Below, in pieces: positions 33,685-42,693 of a stretch of 64,000 nt of DNA. The notes below the pieces were generated by a model. It ran no database searches. It worked only from the letters and a program-made list of their open reading frames with translations, and was not told where the DNA came from. The DNA comes from an uncultured Arthrobacter sp. (GTDB lineage Bacteria; Actinomycetota; Actinomycetes; Actinomycetales; Micrococcaceae). The stretch is from the NCBI RefSeq assembly GCF_947493765.1, contig NZ_CANLSZ010000009.1, forward strand, positions 1-64,000, written 5' to 3'. The position numbers and the translations under genes were made by a program. Every line of letters starts with the position of its first letter. The stretch's first letter is position 1.

Positions 33685-34524
33685 ATGACTACATCACCGA
33701 TTCTCACGTTCAACGACGGCCACACCATCCCCCAGCTCGGGTACGGCGTGTGGCAGGTCGAGGACAACGTCGCCGAGGATGTCGTGGGCAAGGCCTTCAA
33801 GACCGGCTACCGCCACATCGACACCGCGAAGATCTACGGGAACGAGGGTGGCGTGGGCCGCGCCATCGCCTCCTCGGGTCTCAGCCATGACGACATGTTC
33901 ATCACCACCAAGCTGTGGAACTCGGACCAGGGCTATGAGAGCACCCTCAAGGCGTTCGAGGAATCCATGGACCTCCTCGGACTCGAGACCCTCGATCTGT
34001 ACCTGATCCACTGGCTGCAGCCCAAGCAGCACAAGTACCTGGACACCTGGAAGGCGCTCATCGAGCTGCAGAAGCAGGGTCGCGTCCGGAGCATCGGCGT
34101 CTCGAACTTCACCCTGGAGACCCTCAGCGAGATCATCCGGGAGACCGGTGTGGTCCCGGCGATCCACCAGGTGGAGACCCACCCCTACTTCAACCAGTCC
34201 GAACTCCGTGCGTTCGAGGCCGAGAAGGGCATCCTGCACGAGGCGTACTCGCCCATCGGGTCCGGCAAGGGACTGCTCGACGACGCCGTGCTGCAGGACA
34301 TCGCCTCGAAGCGGAACGCCTCGCCCGCGCAGGTGGTGCTCGCCTGGCACCTCGCGCTCGGCAACGTGGTCATCCCGAAGTCCGTCACGGAATCGCGGAT
34401 CGTCGAGAACTGGGAAGCCCTCGACGTGAAGCTCGAGGACGAGGACATCGAGGCCATCAACAACCTCGACAAGGGCGCCGAGGGGCGCATCGGCGCGGAT
34501 CCGGCAACGTCCGACTTCGCCTGA
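33685..34524 (+). CDS. aldo/keto reductase
   Basis: The 279-aa TIM-barrel NADPH-dependent carbonyl reductase is close to 2,5-diketo-D-gluconate reductases. The catalytic tetrad is visible: Asp in HIDTAKIYGNE with its Tyr, Lys in FITTKLWNSD, and His in YLIHWLQP. A Ser/Arg NADPH site is at IPKSVTESRI near the end. The product reduces aldehydes, ketones or keto-sugars in the cytoplasm. It is monocistronic, with copy 2 of the repeat in its leader and a strong terminator. Confidence 0.93.
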   Translation: MTTSPILTFNDGHTIPQLGYGVWQVEDNVAEDVVGKAFKTGYRHIDTAKIYGNEGGVGRAIASSGLSHDDMFITTKLWNSDQGYESTLKAFEESMDLLGLETLDLYLIHWLQPKQHKYLDTWKALIELQKQGRVRSIGVSNFTLETLSEIIRETGVVPAIHQVETHPYFNQSELRAFEAEKGILHEAYSPIGSGKGLLDDAVLQDIASKRNASPAQVVLAWHLALGNVVIPKSVTESRIVENWEALDVKLEDEDIEAINNLDKGAEGRIGADPATSDFA

Positions 34525-34563
34525 GCAGACCCCTGGGGCCGCCGGTCTCGCACAGGAACTGAC

Positions 34564-34593
34564 AGAACCGCCCGGTGGCCACCGGGCGGTTCT
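34564..34593. terminator. terminator between aldo/keto reductase gene and fliW
   Basis: A perfect 30-nt palindrome (AGAACCGCCCGGTGG and its complement) ending in TTCT, between convergent stop codons. Confidence 0.88.
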
Positions 34594-34605
34594 TCCGTCT
34601 GACCC

Positions 34606-34977
34606 TCAGGCCGCCTGCGCCAGAGCCGCCCGCAGCGGGTAGTCGCCACTCTCGAGGATCAGTTGGGCGCAGTGACCGGTGGCCGGATCGAGCACGATCG
34701 GGGCGGCCAGGTTCACCGTGGTGCCTCCGGCGCCGGGATTGGCGACCACGAACAGGTGTGCGTCCGGCACGTCCGGACCGAGCGCCTCGCGCTGGGCGTC
34801 GGAGAAGCGCGGACTGTAGTGGGGCACGTAGGTCGCTGCGTCGAGGAGGAACAGGCGTACCTCCGGCCGCTCGGCCGAGGCGAGGGTGAACAGGCCCTCG
34901 GCGCCGCTGACCTGTTCCAGGCGGAAGTCCTTGAAGGGCGCCAGCCCGGGAGGCGGCGTGAGGAAGGTGGCCCTCAT
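34606..34977 (-). CDS. fliW: flagellar assembly factor FliW
   Basis: The 123-aa protein binds flagellin and, in Bacillus, the RNA-binding repressor CsrA, coupling flagellin synthesis to export. The family signature is present: FFLLDAA-like core (RLFLLDAATYVPHYSPRFSDAQREALG) and VNLAAPIVLDPATGHCAQLILESGDYPLR. Its ATG overlaps the flgL stop (ATGA), so it is the last gene of the flgN-flgK-flgL-fliW operon. No csrA is present in the window. Confidence 0.92.
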   Translation of the reverse strand: MRATFLTPPPGLAPFKDFRLEQVSGAEGLFTLASAERPEVRLFLLDAATYVPHYSPRFSDAQREALGPDVPDAHLFVVANPGAGGTTVNLAAPIVLDPATGHCAQLILESGDYPLRAALAQAA

Positions 34978-35849
34978 CGCAGGAAATCCAGCAGGGAGGG
35001 CTGCAGCACGCGGGCCGAGACGGCGAGTGCGCTCTGGTAGGCCGTCTCCTGCATCTTGAGGTCGAGGATCACGGAGGCGAGATCCACCTCCTCCACCGCT
35101 GCGCGCCGCCCCTCGAGAGCCAGGGAGGCGTCGGCCACGCTCTCCTTCGCCGTCAGCAGGCGCGCGTGCCGCGCGCCGATCTCGCTGTGCTCGGTGGTCA
35201 CCGCCTTGATGCGCTCCTGGAGGGCGGCGAGGTGCACGGAGACGTCCTTGCCGTCACGCAGGTCTGCCGCGATGCCGTCCAGCAGCGTGAACACGGACGC
35301 GCCGCCGCTGCCGAACACCGAGGCGCCGTCGGCGTCCACCCGGACGGTCTCGTCCGCGCCCAGCCGGCGTTCCACTGTCCCTCCGCCCGCGAAGGTCAGA
35401 TCGGCCTTCAGCGCCTGGGCCGTATCGGCGTTACCGGCGAAGAGGAAGCGGCCGGAGTAGGTGGCATTGGCCTGCGTCACGAGTTCGCTGCGCAGGGAAT
35501 CGATATTGTGCGCGAGCGCATCGCGGGCTGCGGGGTTGAGGGCCGAGTTCGACCCCTGCAGCGTCAGTTCGTTCGCCCGGTCGAGTGCCCGCTTCGTGGT
35601 CGTCATGACGCTGTCGAGCTGGGAGAGCCACCCTTCCCCGTTGGAGATGTTCCGGGCGTACTGTTCGTTCGCCCGCAGCTCTCCCCGGACCCGCAGTGAT
35701 TCGGCGGCTGCCGCAGGGTCGTCCGACGGGCGGTTGATGGCACGCTGGCTGGAGGCCTTGTCCTGGAGTTCGGCGAGGCGGGCGAGATTCGTCTGCAGGG
35801 AGCGCTGCGCTCCGTACTGCATGGTCTGCTGGGTGACGCGAGTGATCAT
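34974..35849 (-). CDS. flgL: flagellar hook-filament junction protein FlgL (HAP3)
   Basis: The 291-aa protein forms the second junction ring between hook and filament. It has the flagellin-like N-terminus (MITRVTQQTMQYGAQRSLQTNLARLAELQDKASSQRAINRPSDDP) and C-terminal helix (EVDLASVILDLKMQETAYQSALAVSARVLQPSLLDFLR). The hypervariable middle is short. It follows flgK by 12 nt. Confidence 0.94.
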   Translation of the reverse strand: MITRVTQQTMQYGAQRSLQTNLARLAELQDKASSQRAINRPSDDPAAAAESLRVRGELRANEQYARNISNGEGWLSQLDSVMTTTKRALDRANELTLQGSNSALNPAARDALAHNIDSLRSELVTQANATYSGRFLFAGNADTAQALKADLTFAGGGTVERRLGADETVRVDADGASVFGSGGASVFTLLDGIAADLRDGKDVSVHLAALQERIKAVTTEHSEIGARHARLLTAKESVADASLALEGRRAAVEEVDLASVILDLKMQETAYQSALAVSARVLQPSLLDFLR

Positions 35850-35861
35850 GATGGCCTTCCG

Positions 35862-37247
35862 CTACCGTCCGACGATTCCCATGCGATTGATGAGGACATC
35901 GAGCATCTCGTCGATGGCGGTCATCACGCGCGCGGCGCCCTGATAGGCGTGCTGATATTCGAGCAGCTTGACCTGCTCCTCGTCCATGCTGACAGAGGTG
36001 GCGCCGAGCTGCTGGCGGAGGGCGGAGGTCGCGGAGACCTCGGCGAGGGCATTGCCCTGCAGCTCCGAGCGTGCAGCGGCACCGAGACCCGTGACGAAGC
36101 CGTTCCACTCGGCGTCGGGTGAGTCGGAGCCCGAGCCGATCCTGCTGATCGCATCCGCCATGGATCCGTCGTAGGCGCTGGCCCCGGCCGCTCTCGCCGC
36201 GAGCTCCGTGGGTCTCGTCGGTACGACCGTCAGCGACGCGGCGGGCCGAGTCCCGTCGAGGGCGAAGAACGGGCCCTGGCCGGCTTCGGCGTACCCGGCG
36301 TTGACCTTGTCGGCGAGGGAGCGGGCGAAGTCGTCGTAGCCCCTGGCGGCCTCGGCGAGGACGCCGCCGTCGTCGGCGGGAGCCAGCAGGGAGAGCGTCG
36401 CCGCGATCTCTCCGCTCTCGATCCCGGCCGGGACGCCCGGACGGTGGGTCCACTCGACGCCGACGCCGCCGTTGGCTGCGAGCTGCCGGGGTCCGGTGAC
36501 CTGGAGGGCCTTGGACGTGGTGCCGGAGACCAGGGGATTGCCCGCCAGGAGGACGTCGGCCGTACCATCGGCGTTGTCGCGGACCGTGGCACCGGTCAGG
36601 CCGGCGAGATTCGCCGTGAGCTGGGTCCTGCGGTCGACGAGCTCGTTGGGGGACGTCCCGGAGGTGACGGCGGAGCGGATCTGCCGGTTCAGCTCGGCCA
36701 CCTGGGACGCGGCCTCGTTGACCTCGGTCACGAGACCCTCGGCCGATGACCTTGCCGCGGCCCACTGCGCTTCGATCTCGCGGTGGCCGGAGGCGATGCG
36801 TGAGGTGAGCTGTCCTGCGACGGAGAGCAGGGACGACGCCGGGGCGGACTTGTCCGGGTTGATGGACAGGTCCTGCCACCCCGCCCAGAAGTCCTGGAGC
36901 GACGCCGAGATGCCGTTCCTACCCGGCTCCCGGAGGGTGTCCTCGAGTGCGGAGAAGGCCTGGGCGCGCACCGCGGTGTAGCCGGCGGCCCCGGCCGTGG
37001 TGCGCACGCGTGCTTCGAGATGGGCGTCGCCGAGCCGCGCGATGCCCTGCGTCAGCACACCTTCGCCCACGCGGGCGCCCGTCGCGAACATGGAGGGTCG
37101 GGCAGGGGCTGCCGAGGAGGTCTCGAGGCGTTGCCGGGTGTATCCCTGGGTGGTGGCGTTGGCGATGTTCTGCCCGGTCACGTCGAGGCCCGCGCGTGCC
37201 GCGGCGAGACCGGAATAGGCTGTGGAGATTCCGCTGAAAGTGCTCAT
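35862..37247 (-). CDS. flgK: flagellar hook-associated protein FlgK (HAP1)
   Basis: The 461-aa protein is the first junction protein. It has the N-terminal rod-family segment (FSGISTAYSGLAAARAGLDVTGQNIANATTQGYTRQRL) and the C-terminal DEEQVKLLEYQHAYQGAARVMTAIDEMLDVLINRMG. The middle is compact compared with enteric FlgK (~550 aa). It starts 7 nt after flgN, its export chaperone. Confidence 0.94.
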   Translation of the reverse strand: MSTFSGISTAYSGLAAARAGLDVTGQNIANATTQGYTRQRLETSSAAPARPSMFATGARVGEGVLTQGIARLGDAHLEARVRTTAGAAGYTAVRAQAFSALEDTLREPGRNGISASLQDFWAGWQDLSINPDKSAPASSLLSVAGQLTSRIASGHREIEAQWAAARSSAEGLVTEVNEAASQVAELNRQIRSAVTSGTSPNELVDRRTQLTANLAGLTGATVRDNADGTADVLLAGNPLVSGTTSKALQVTGPRQLAANGGVGVEWTHRPGVPAGIESGEIAATLSLLAPADDGGVLAEAARGYDDFARSLADKVNAGYAEAGQGPFFALDGTRPAASLTVVPTRPTELAARAAGASAYDGSMADAISRIGSGSDSPDAEWNGFVTGLGAAARSELQGNALAEVSATSALRQQLGATSVSMDEEQVKLLEYQHAYQGAARVMTAIDEMLDVLINRMGIVGR

Positions 37248-37254
37248 GGTCCGG

Positions 37255-37740
37255 CTACAGATCCTTGTTGAGGAGGGTCGGATGGCCGCTGCCCAGGGCG
37301 GAGGCGCCGTCGGCCGCGTAGGTGCCGGGACCGGTGCCGATCCCCGCCAGGGTCTCCTGGGTGGAGCGGCTGGCCGCCTTGAGGAAGTGCTGGTTGCTGT
37401 CGCGCAGTGCGACGATCTGCGCCACGAGCGCCGTCATGGCCTGGAGGTGGGCGGTGAGCAGTTCCCCCCAGGGCCCTGCGGGTGCCGAGAGCGCCAGCTC
37501 GCGCAGGGTGGCGCCGTCGTCGATCCCCCAGTCCGTGGCGACGGCCGAGCCGTGCACGGCGCGGGCGAGGCCGGTGTCGCGGAGGCGCTGGAGGACCTGC
37601 TCCACCTCGCTGGTGGCATGGTGCAGCCAGCGGCTGTTGCCGGAGGTCAGCAGGAGCTGTTCTTCCTCGAGCTTGAAGACGAGGAGTTCCAGAAGTTGGC
37701 GCTCCTGCCAGAGCAGGGTGGACAGGTCCTGGGCGCTCAC
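37255..37740 (-). CDS. flgN: FlgN-type flagellar export chaperone
   Basis: The 161-aa, mainly helical protein begins SAQDLSTLLWQERQLLELLVFKLEEEQLLLTSGNSRWLHHATSEVEQVLQRL, the FlgN pattern. It escorts FlgK and FlgL to the export gate. The GTG at 37740 has an ideal AGGAGGTG 5 nt upstream; the longer frame reaches into unrelated DNA. It leads the operon and is driven by the sigma-28-like promoter at 37787-37813. Confidence 0.87.
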   Translation of the reverse strand: MSAQDLSTLLWQERQLLELLVFKLEEEQLLLTSGNSRWLHHATSEVEQVLQRLRDTGLARAVHGSAVATDWGIDDGATLRELALSAPAGPWGELLTAHLQAMTALVAQIVALRDSNQHFLKAASRSTQETLAGIGTGPGTYAADGASALGSGHPTLLNKDL

Positions 37741-37786
37741 GGTGCCACCTCCTCTCCGGGGTTGTGAACGGGTGGATTCGTCGGAA

Positions 37787-37813
37787 CTATCGGCACCGCC
37801 CGTCGCGCTGTAA
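37787..37813 (-). promoter_or_regulatory. sigma-28-like promoter of flgN-flgK-flgL-fliW
   Basis: On the minus strand, TTAC (37813-37810), 16 nt, then CCGATAG (37793-37787). This is the spacing of the flagellar sigma consensus TAAA-N15-GCCGATAA. Transcription should begin near 37780, leaving a 40-nt leader. Confidence 0.8.
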
Positions 37814-37877
37814 GTGGTGCCTGCGAGCAGCCCCCGCTCGACGTCGACATCCCGCTCAGCAGGCAATGGCCTGCAGC

Positions 37878-37904
37878 CGTTTACTGTCTTCAGGACAGTA
37901 AACG
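37878..37904. promoter_or_regulatory. perfect palindromic operator upstream of marR
   Basis: CGTTTACTGTC and GACAGTAAACG are exact inverted copies around TTCAG. It lies 35 nt before the marR start and is the probable autoregulatory MarR site for the marR-SDR operon. Confidence 0.75.
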
Positions 37905-37938
37905 CGGTAGACTGATGGTTCGACGACAGGGAGTGGAC

Positions 37939-38454
37939 ATGAGTTCCGATGCGACGACGGCACCGCCGGACGTTGTGGCGCCCGACGTCGGAGCGCCGCT
38001 CGGGTACCGCTCGGCGGGCCTCGCGGCGATGCTCGAGGTCTTCGCCCTGTGGGGATCCAGCGACTTCATCACCACCCTCACCGACGATGCCGCTCCCGGG
38101 ATGGATGCCGGCTCCGTCACGGCGCTGACGCTGCTCGGCAGACATGGCGCACTGCGTCCCTCGGCGCTCGCCCGGAAGCTCCGCATGGGAGCCTCCAACG
38201 TCAGCAAGATCATGCGCCGTCTGGGTCAGGACAACCTGATCGAGCGGAGTGCCGACGCCGCTGACGGCCGCGCCGGGCTTCTCCGCCTGACAGATCGGGG
38301 CCAGGGGGTCGTGGCGGGACTCGTCGACGCCGGCGATCGGATGATGCACGCCATCCAGGCCGAGTGGACCCAGGCCGAACGCGACACCTTCGCCCAGCTG
38401 CTCACCAGATTCCACACCGATGCCCTGCGCTTCGGCGCGGCGCAGAACACCTAG
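37939..38454 (+). CDS. MarR-family transcriptional regulator
   Basis: The 171-aa winged-helix repressor has its recognition region at ARKLRMGASNVSKIMRRLGQDNLIERSADAADGRAGLLRLTDRGQGV, the MarR wing-containing pattern. The ATG at 37939 (GGGAG 5 nt upstream) is preferred to an in-frame ATG at 37915, which lies close to the operator. The downstream SDR gene is 10 nt away. It likely represses both genes until an aromatic or similar ligand binds. It has no evident link to the flagellar genes around it. Confidence 0.9.
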   Translation: MSSDATTAPPDVVAPDVGAPLGYRSAGLAAMLEVFALWGSSDFITTLTDDAAPGMDAGSVTALTLLGRHGALRPSALARKLRMGASNVSKIMRRLGQDNLIERSADAADGRAGLLRLTDRGQGVVAGLVDAGDRMMHAIQAEWTQAERDTFAQLLTRFHTDALRFGAAQNT

Positions 38455-38464
38455 GAGACACATC

Positions 38465-39241
38465 ATGACCCGCACCTACGTAGTCACCGGAGCCGGCTCC
38501 GGCATCGGCGAAGCCACCACCATCCGCCTGCGCGAGGACGGGCACCGCGTGATCGGCGTCGATCTCCGCGGAGCGGACATCACCGCCGATCTGAGTACCG
38601 AGGAGGGCCGCGCCGGGATGGCCAGGGAAGTCGCACGGCTCAGCGACGGGTCCATCGACGCCGTCCTCGCCGTGGCCGGGATGAACGCACCCATCCCGGC
38701 GACGGTCCTGGTGAACTACTTCGGGGCAGTCGCCACCCTGGAGTCCCTCCAGCCCCTGATGAAGGGCTCGGATGCACCACGGGCAGCGGCGGTCGCCTCG
38801 ATGGCCTCCCTGCAGCCCCACGACACCGCCCTGCTCGAGGCCTGCCTCGGCGGGGACGAGGCCGCAGCACTGGCGCGGGCGCAGGAACTGGCCGACGACG
38901 GCAACGGGTACCAGATCTACTCCACCAGCAAGCAGGCACTCGCCCGCTGGATCCGGCTGAACGCCCCGACCGAGTCGTGGGCCGGGGCGGACATCCCCCT
39001 GAACGCGATCGCGCCGGCGGTGGTCCTCACCCCCATGACGGCGGAGCTCGTCAGCACCGAGGCCGGCCGCGCACAGCTCGACAAGCAGGTGCCCATGCCC
39101 CTCAACGGGCCCTTCCCTCCCGAGACGGCGGCGGCGTTGCTCACCTGGCTCACCGGCGAGGAGAACACGCACCTCTGCGGGCAGGTCATCTTCCTCGACG
39201 GTGGCTACGACGCCGTGACGCGCCGGGACAGCACCTGGTGA
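38465..39241 (+). CDS. SDR family oxidoreductase
   Basis: The 258-aa classical short-chain dehydrogenase has a cofactor motif TGAGSGIGEA at 8-17 and a catalytic Tyr-Lys in YSTSKQALARW. The unusual stretch GVDLRGADITADLSTEEGR, with no long N-terminal strand set, resembles the 3-alpha-hydroxysteroid/coniferyl-alcohol dehydrogenase subgroup. That specificity is inferred from the local motif only. It is co-transcribed with the MarR regulator; its AGGAGA site overlaps the marR stop. Confidence 0.88.
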   Translation: MTRTYVVTGAGSGIGEATTIRLREDGHRVIGVDLRGADITADLSTEEGRAGMAREVARLSDGSIDAVLAVAGMNAPIPATVLVNYFGAVATLESLQPLMKGSDAPRAAAVASMASLQPHDTALLEACLGGDEAAALARAQELADDGNGYQIYSTSKQALARWIRLNAPTESWAGADIPLNAIAPAVVLTPMTAELVSTEAGRAQLDKQVPMPLNGPFPPETAAALLTWLTGEENTHLCGQVIFLDGGYDAVTRRDSTW

Positions 39242-39321
39242 TCCTGACCCGGGACGGCCTGCTCAGGCGGGCTGCCCCGGCACACCGGTGCTGATCGCGG
39301 AGGCCGCGGTCCGCGTACGGT

Positions 39322-41613
39322 TCAGGGCAAGTCCGGTTGCAGGTCCGGGTGCAGAGGCGCGACGGCCACGAGTGCGTCGGGGGTGCGGGCGGCGGTGAGC
39401 CAGGGAACGACGGCGACGGCGGGCAGCGGCCGGGTGAAGTGGAAGCCCTGCGCGAGATCGCAGCCCATCGCCCGCAGCTCCAGTCGGGTCTCCTCGTTGT
39501 CCACGCCCTCGGCGACCACGCGCAGATCCAGGCTGTGGGCCAGTTCCACGATCGAGGACACCAGGCCGAGGGCACGACGGTCGGTGCGCATGTCGGTGAT
39601 GAAGGAGCGATCGAGCTTGAGTTCGTCGGCCGGGAGATCCCGCAGGTGGGCCAGCGAGCTGTACCCGGTGCCGAAGTCGTCCACGGAGATCTGGATGCCC
39701 GCGGTGCGGAGCTGCTGGAGGATGCCGGAGGTGTAGGCCGGGCTGCTCATCAGCATGCCCTCGGTGATCTCGAGCATCAGGCACTCGGGCGGCAGGGTGT
39801 GCCGCTCGAGGAGTGCCCGGATCTGGCGGGGGAGGCTCTCCTGGATGCCGGATCCGGACAGATTCACCGCGACGCTGATCTCGTGGCCCTCGGCCCGCCA
39901 CTGCGAGACGCGCGCCACCGCCCGCTTGAGTACGAGCGTGGAGAGGTCGGGCATCAGCCCGGACTCCTCGGCCAGGGGCAGGAACGACACGGGCGGCAGT
40001 TGTCCGAGCACCGGGTGGTTCCACCGGAGCAGGGCCTCCACACTCGTGACGCGGCCGTCGGCGAGGTGCACCTTGGGCTGGTAGTGCAGTTCGAACTGCT
40101 CCTCCACGAGGGCGGTGCGGAGATCGCGCAGCAGCTCGAGCTTCTGCGCGCCGCCGTCGTCGTCCTCCGCGCTGTAGAGGTGGTGGCCGCTGCGGGTGGA
40201 TTTGGCGCGGAACATGGAGATGTCGGCCTTGCGCATCAGCAGCGTGATGTCGGTCCCGTTCTCCGGCGTGCGGGCTATGCCGATGCTCACGCTGAGCTTC
40301 AGGGAAGCCGTGCCGATCTCGATCGGGTCCTCGAGGGAGGCTTCCAGCCGGAGCGCCAGTGAGATGGCCTCCTTCCGGGTTGCACCGTCGAGGAACACGG
40401 CGAACTCGTCACCGCCCAGGCGCGCGAGCAGGTCCCCGCTTCTCAGCTGGGCGGCGAACCGCTCACTGACCCGCACCAGCAGGGCATCCCCGACGGTGTG
40501 CCCCAGGGCGTCGTTGACGTCCTTGAAGCGGTCGAGGTCGAGGAAGAGGAGGGCGCCGGGGCGGCCGGCCCGCAGGCGCCCGGTCAGTTCCGTGACGAGG
40601 CCCCGGCGGTTCGGCAGATCCGTCAGTTCGTCCGTGGATGCGAGGACCATGAGCATCCGGTTCCGGAAAACCAGGGGTACCGCTGCGAGCAGGAGGCTCA
40701 GGGCTGCGAGGATCTGGGCGAGGAGCGGGATGGTCAGCTGGCAGCCGATGACCAGCACGGCGAGTGCCGACGTCGTGGAGACCATGAGGGTGGTCAGGGC
40801 CGGCCGGCGGCGGTCCTGCTGCGCCGACGCCGGATCGGCCGCCGCGACGCCGTCGATCCACGCGGCGATCCCGGTGATCCCCAGGACCCATCCGGCGTCG
40901 ACGATCGAGCCGACCACATAGGCCTCCCTGTCCAGCGCGAAGGCGATGTCCCCGGCGCAGAACAGGATCAGTCCGGCGACCAGCAGGGGCCAGCGTGGCC
41001 CCAGATCGAGCCCCCGGGAGGCGAGCAGTCCGCCGATGGCCGTGATCAGCAGCAGATCGAGGAGCGGATAGACCACCGTGGTGACCAGGCCGAAGGTGGT
41101 GCCGCCGGCTTCCCCCGCCTGCAGGACGGGCGCGAGGATCAACGCCATGACCGCTGCCGCAGCGAGTGCTCCCACCATGCTGTCCACCAGCACCGGCCAG
41201 GCGACACCCTTGAGCTTGCGGATGGTCAAGGCGAGGGCGCCGAGCATCAGCGGGTAGAAGGTGGCATGTGCCCCGTCGGCCACGGACAGGACGCCGAGGG
41301 AACGCTGTCCGTCCAGCAGCACCAGGTAGGCGATGTCGCCGGCGGTGTAGACCACGATGGCGACGGTCCCGAGGACCACCTGCCACTGGGTCAGCCGCGT
41401 CCGGGCAACGGCCCGGAGGCACACGGCGACGGCGACCAGCTCGGTGAGGACTCCCAGCCAGGCGCCGCGCAGGTCCGGGCTGTCCGGATCGCCGATCAGG
41501 AGGACCACCCCGGAGACCAGCGCCACGACGCCCAGCGCGATCACCAGACCGGGGGAGACCCCGGCGCGGCCGGCGTCGTCCCGACCGGCTCCACGGGCAC
41601 CAGCACCCACCAT
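39322..41613 (-). CDS. membrane-bound GGDEF-EAL cyclic-di-GMP signalling protein
   Basis: The 763-aa protein has about nine to ten membrane helices (20-315), a diguanylate cyclase domain with intact GGDEF at 400-404 and an inhibitory I-site RxxD (RSGD, 391-394), then a phosphodiesterase domain with EAL at 526-528 and an intact DDFGTGYSSL loop. Both activities look possible. The membrane region has no named sensor family that I can assign. It lies between the marR-SDR pair and fliC on the opposite strand. A role in switching between motility and attachment is likely from the class and place. The ATG at 41613 has GGGAG 4 nt upstream; longer frames run antisense through fliC. Confidence 0.9.
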   Translation of the reverse strand: MVGAGARGAGRDDAGRAGVSPGLVIALGVVALVSGVVLLIGDPDSPDLRGAWLGVLTELVAVAVCLRAVARTRLTQWQVVLGTVAIVVYTAGDIAYLVLLDGQRSLGVLSVADGAHATFYPLMLGALALTIRKLKGVAWPVLVDSMVGALAAAAVMALILAPVLQAGEAGGTTFGLVTTVVYPLLDLLLITAIGGLLASRGLDLGPRWPLLVAGLILFCAGDIAFALDREAYVVGSIVDAGWVLGITGIAAWIDGVAAADPASAQQDRRRPALTTLMVSTTSALAVLVIGCQLTIPLLAQILAALSLLLAAVPLVFRNRMLMVLASTDELTDLPNRRGLVTELTGRLRAGRPGALLFLDLDRFKDVNDALGHTVGDALLVRVSERFAAQLRSGDLLARLGGDEFAVFLDGATRKEAISLALRLEASLEDPIEIGTASLKLSVSIGIARTPENGTDITLLMRKADISMFRAKSTRSGHHLYSAEDDDGGAQKLELLRDLRTALVEEQFELHYQPKVHLADGRVTSVEALLRWNHPVLGQLPPVSFLPLAEESGLMPDLSTLVLKRAVARVSQWRAEGHEISVAVNLSGSGIQESLPRQIRALLERHTLPPECLMLEITEGMLMSSPAYTSGILQQLRTAGIQISVDDFGTGYSSLAHLRDLPADELKLDRSFITDMRTDRRALGLVSSIVELAHSLDLRVVAEGVDNEETRLELRAMGCDLAQGFHFTRPLPAVAVVPWLTAARTPDALVAVAPLHPDLQPDLP

Positions 41614-41631
41614 GCACTCCCTCGTCCACAG

Positions 41632-41647
41632 GATCAGGAATCTGATC
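41632..41647. promoter_or_regulatory. small palindrome in the leader of the GGDEF-EAL gene
   Basis: GATCAG-GAAT-CTGATC lies 19 nt before the start codon. It could be an operator or a leader hairpin; only the symmetry supports it. Confidence 0.3.
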
Positions 41648-41777
41648 ACGACAGGATGAGCATAGGGCCATGCCCGGCTACCGGGGCCCCGGACGCCCCA
41701 CTGCGCCCCAACCCACGGCGAAAACTTGGCCGAGCCTGCGTGTGGCGGTCCTGGAGAAAAATACTTCCACCGATTCC

Positions 41778-41805
41778 TAACACGCCTCGGGGTGCGGACC
41801 GATAG
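41778..41805 (+). promoter_or_regulatory. sigma-28-like promoter of fliC
   Basis: TAAC (41778-41781), 17 nt, CCGATAG (41799-41805). The start of transcription should be near 41812, giving a ~54-nt leader ending in GGAGGA. Confidence 0.8.
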
Positions 41806-41865
41806 CTCCTGGTGCTGGCCCATGGACGGGCCGGCGCAAGCAACCCTTTCACGGAGGAATACATC

Positions 41866-42693
41866 ATGGGTTTCCAGATCAACACCAACACCGCAGCGAA
41901 CACCGCGTACCGCAACCTCTCCAACACCCAGAACGACGTCTCGAAGTCGCTGGAGAAGCTCTCCAGCGGCCTGCGCATCAACCGGGCAGCCGACGACGCC
42001 GCCGGCCTGGCCATCTCCGAGGGCCTGCGCTCGCAGATCGGCGGACTGGGAGTTGCAGCCCGCAACGCCCAGGACGGCATCAGCGTGGTGCAGACCGCTG
42101 AAGGTTCGCTGACCGAGGTCCACAGCATCCTGCAGCGAGTCCGTGACCTGGCAGTCCAGTCGGGTAACGACTCGAACAACGCGGAGGCGCGCACGGCTAT
42201 CCAGACCGAGGTCACGGCTCTCGGCGAGGAGCTCTCGAGGATCGCTACGTCGACCAACTTCAACGGGACGGATCTGCTGAGCGCGGGAGCGGCCGACCTG
42301 ACCTTCCAGATCGGTGCAGGCTCCACCGCCGCGAACGACCAGATCACGGTCGCGGCTACCGACATCGAGGCAGTGGCGGCTGCGGTGGCGGCTCTCACGT
42401 TCACCAGTGCGGCCGATGCACTCACCTCGATCGCCGCAATCGATACGCAGATCCAGGACGTCTCCGAGGCACGCTCCAAGCTCGGCGCCGTGCAGAACCG
42501 CTTCGAGTCCGCGATCAACAGCATCAACGTCTCGCAGGAGAACCTCTCGGCGGCCAAGTCCCGCATCTCGGACACCGACATGGCGAAGGAGATGGCGGAC
42601 TTCACCCGCTCGAACATCCTCTCGCAGGCCGGTACCGCGATGCTCGCGCAGGCCAACCAGATGAACCAGGGTGTCCTTCAGCTCCTCCGCTAG
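41866..42693 (+). CDS. fliC: flagellin
   Basis: The 275-aa filament subunit has the conserved N-terminal helix (QINTNTAANTAYRNLSNTQNDVSKSLEKLSSGLRINRAADDAAGLAISE) and C-terminal helix (DTDMAKEMADFTRSNILSQAGTAMLAQANQMNQGVLQLLR). The exposed middle is minimal (about 140-205), so D2/D3 domains are absent, as in Bacillus Hag. GGAGGA precedes the ATG at 41866. It has its own flagellar promoter and is followed by a long hairpin, so it should be the most abundant transcript here. Confidence 0.97.
   Translation: MGFQINTNTAANTAYRNLSNTQNDVSKSLEKLSSGLRINRAADDAAGLAISEGLRSQIGGLGVAARNAQDGISVVQTAEGSLTEVHSILQRVRDLAVQSGNDSNNAEARTAIQTEVTALGEELSRIATSTNFNGTDLLSAGAADLTFQIGAGSTAANDQITVAATDIEAVAAAVAALTFTSAADALTSIAAIDTQIQDVSEARSKLGAVQNRFESAINSINVSQENLSAAKSRISDTDMAKEMADFTRSNILSQAGTAMLAQANQMNQGVLQLLR

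Noticed and set aside
37255..38475. Long 406-codon frame reading back from flgN across marR
   Set aside because: Only the last 161 codons look like FlgN and an ideal AGGAGGTG site precedes GTG 37740; the upstream part is antisense to marR.
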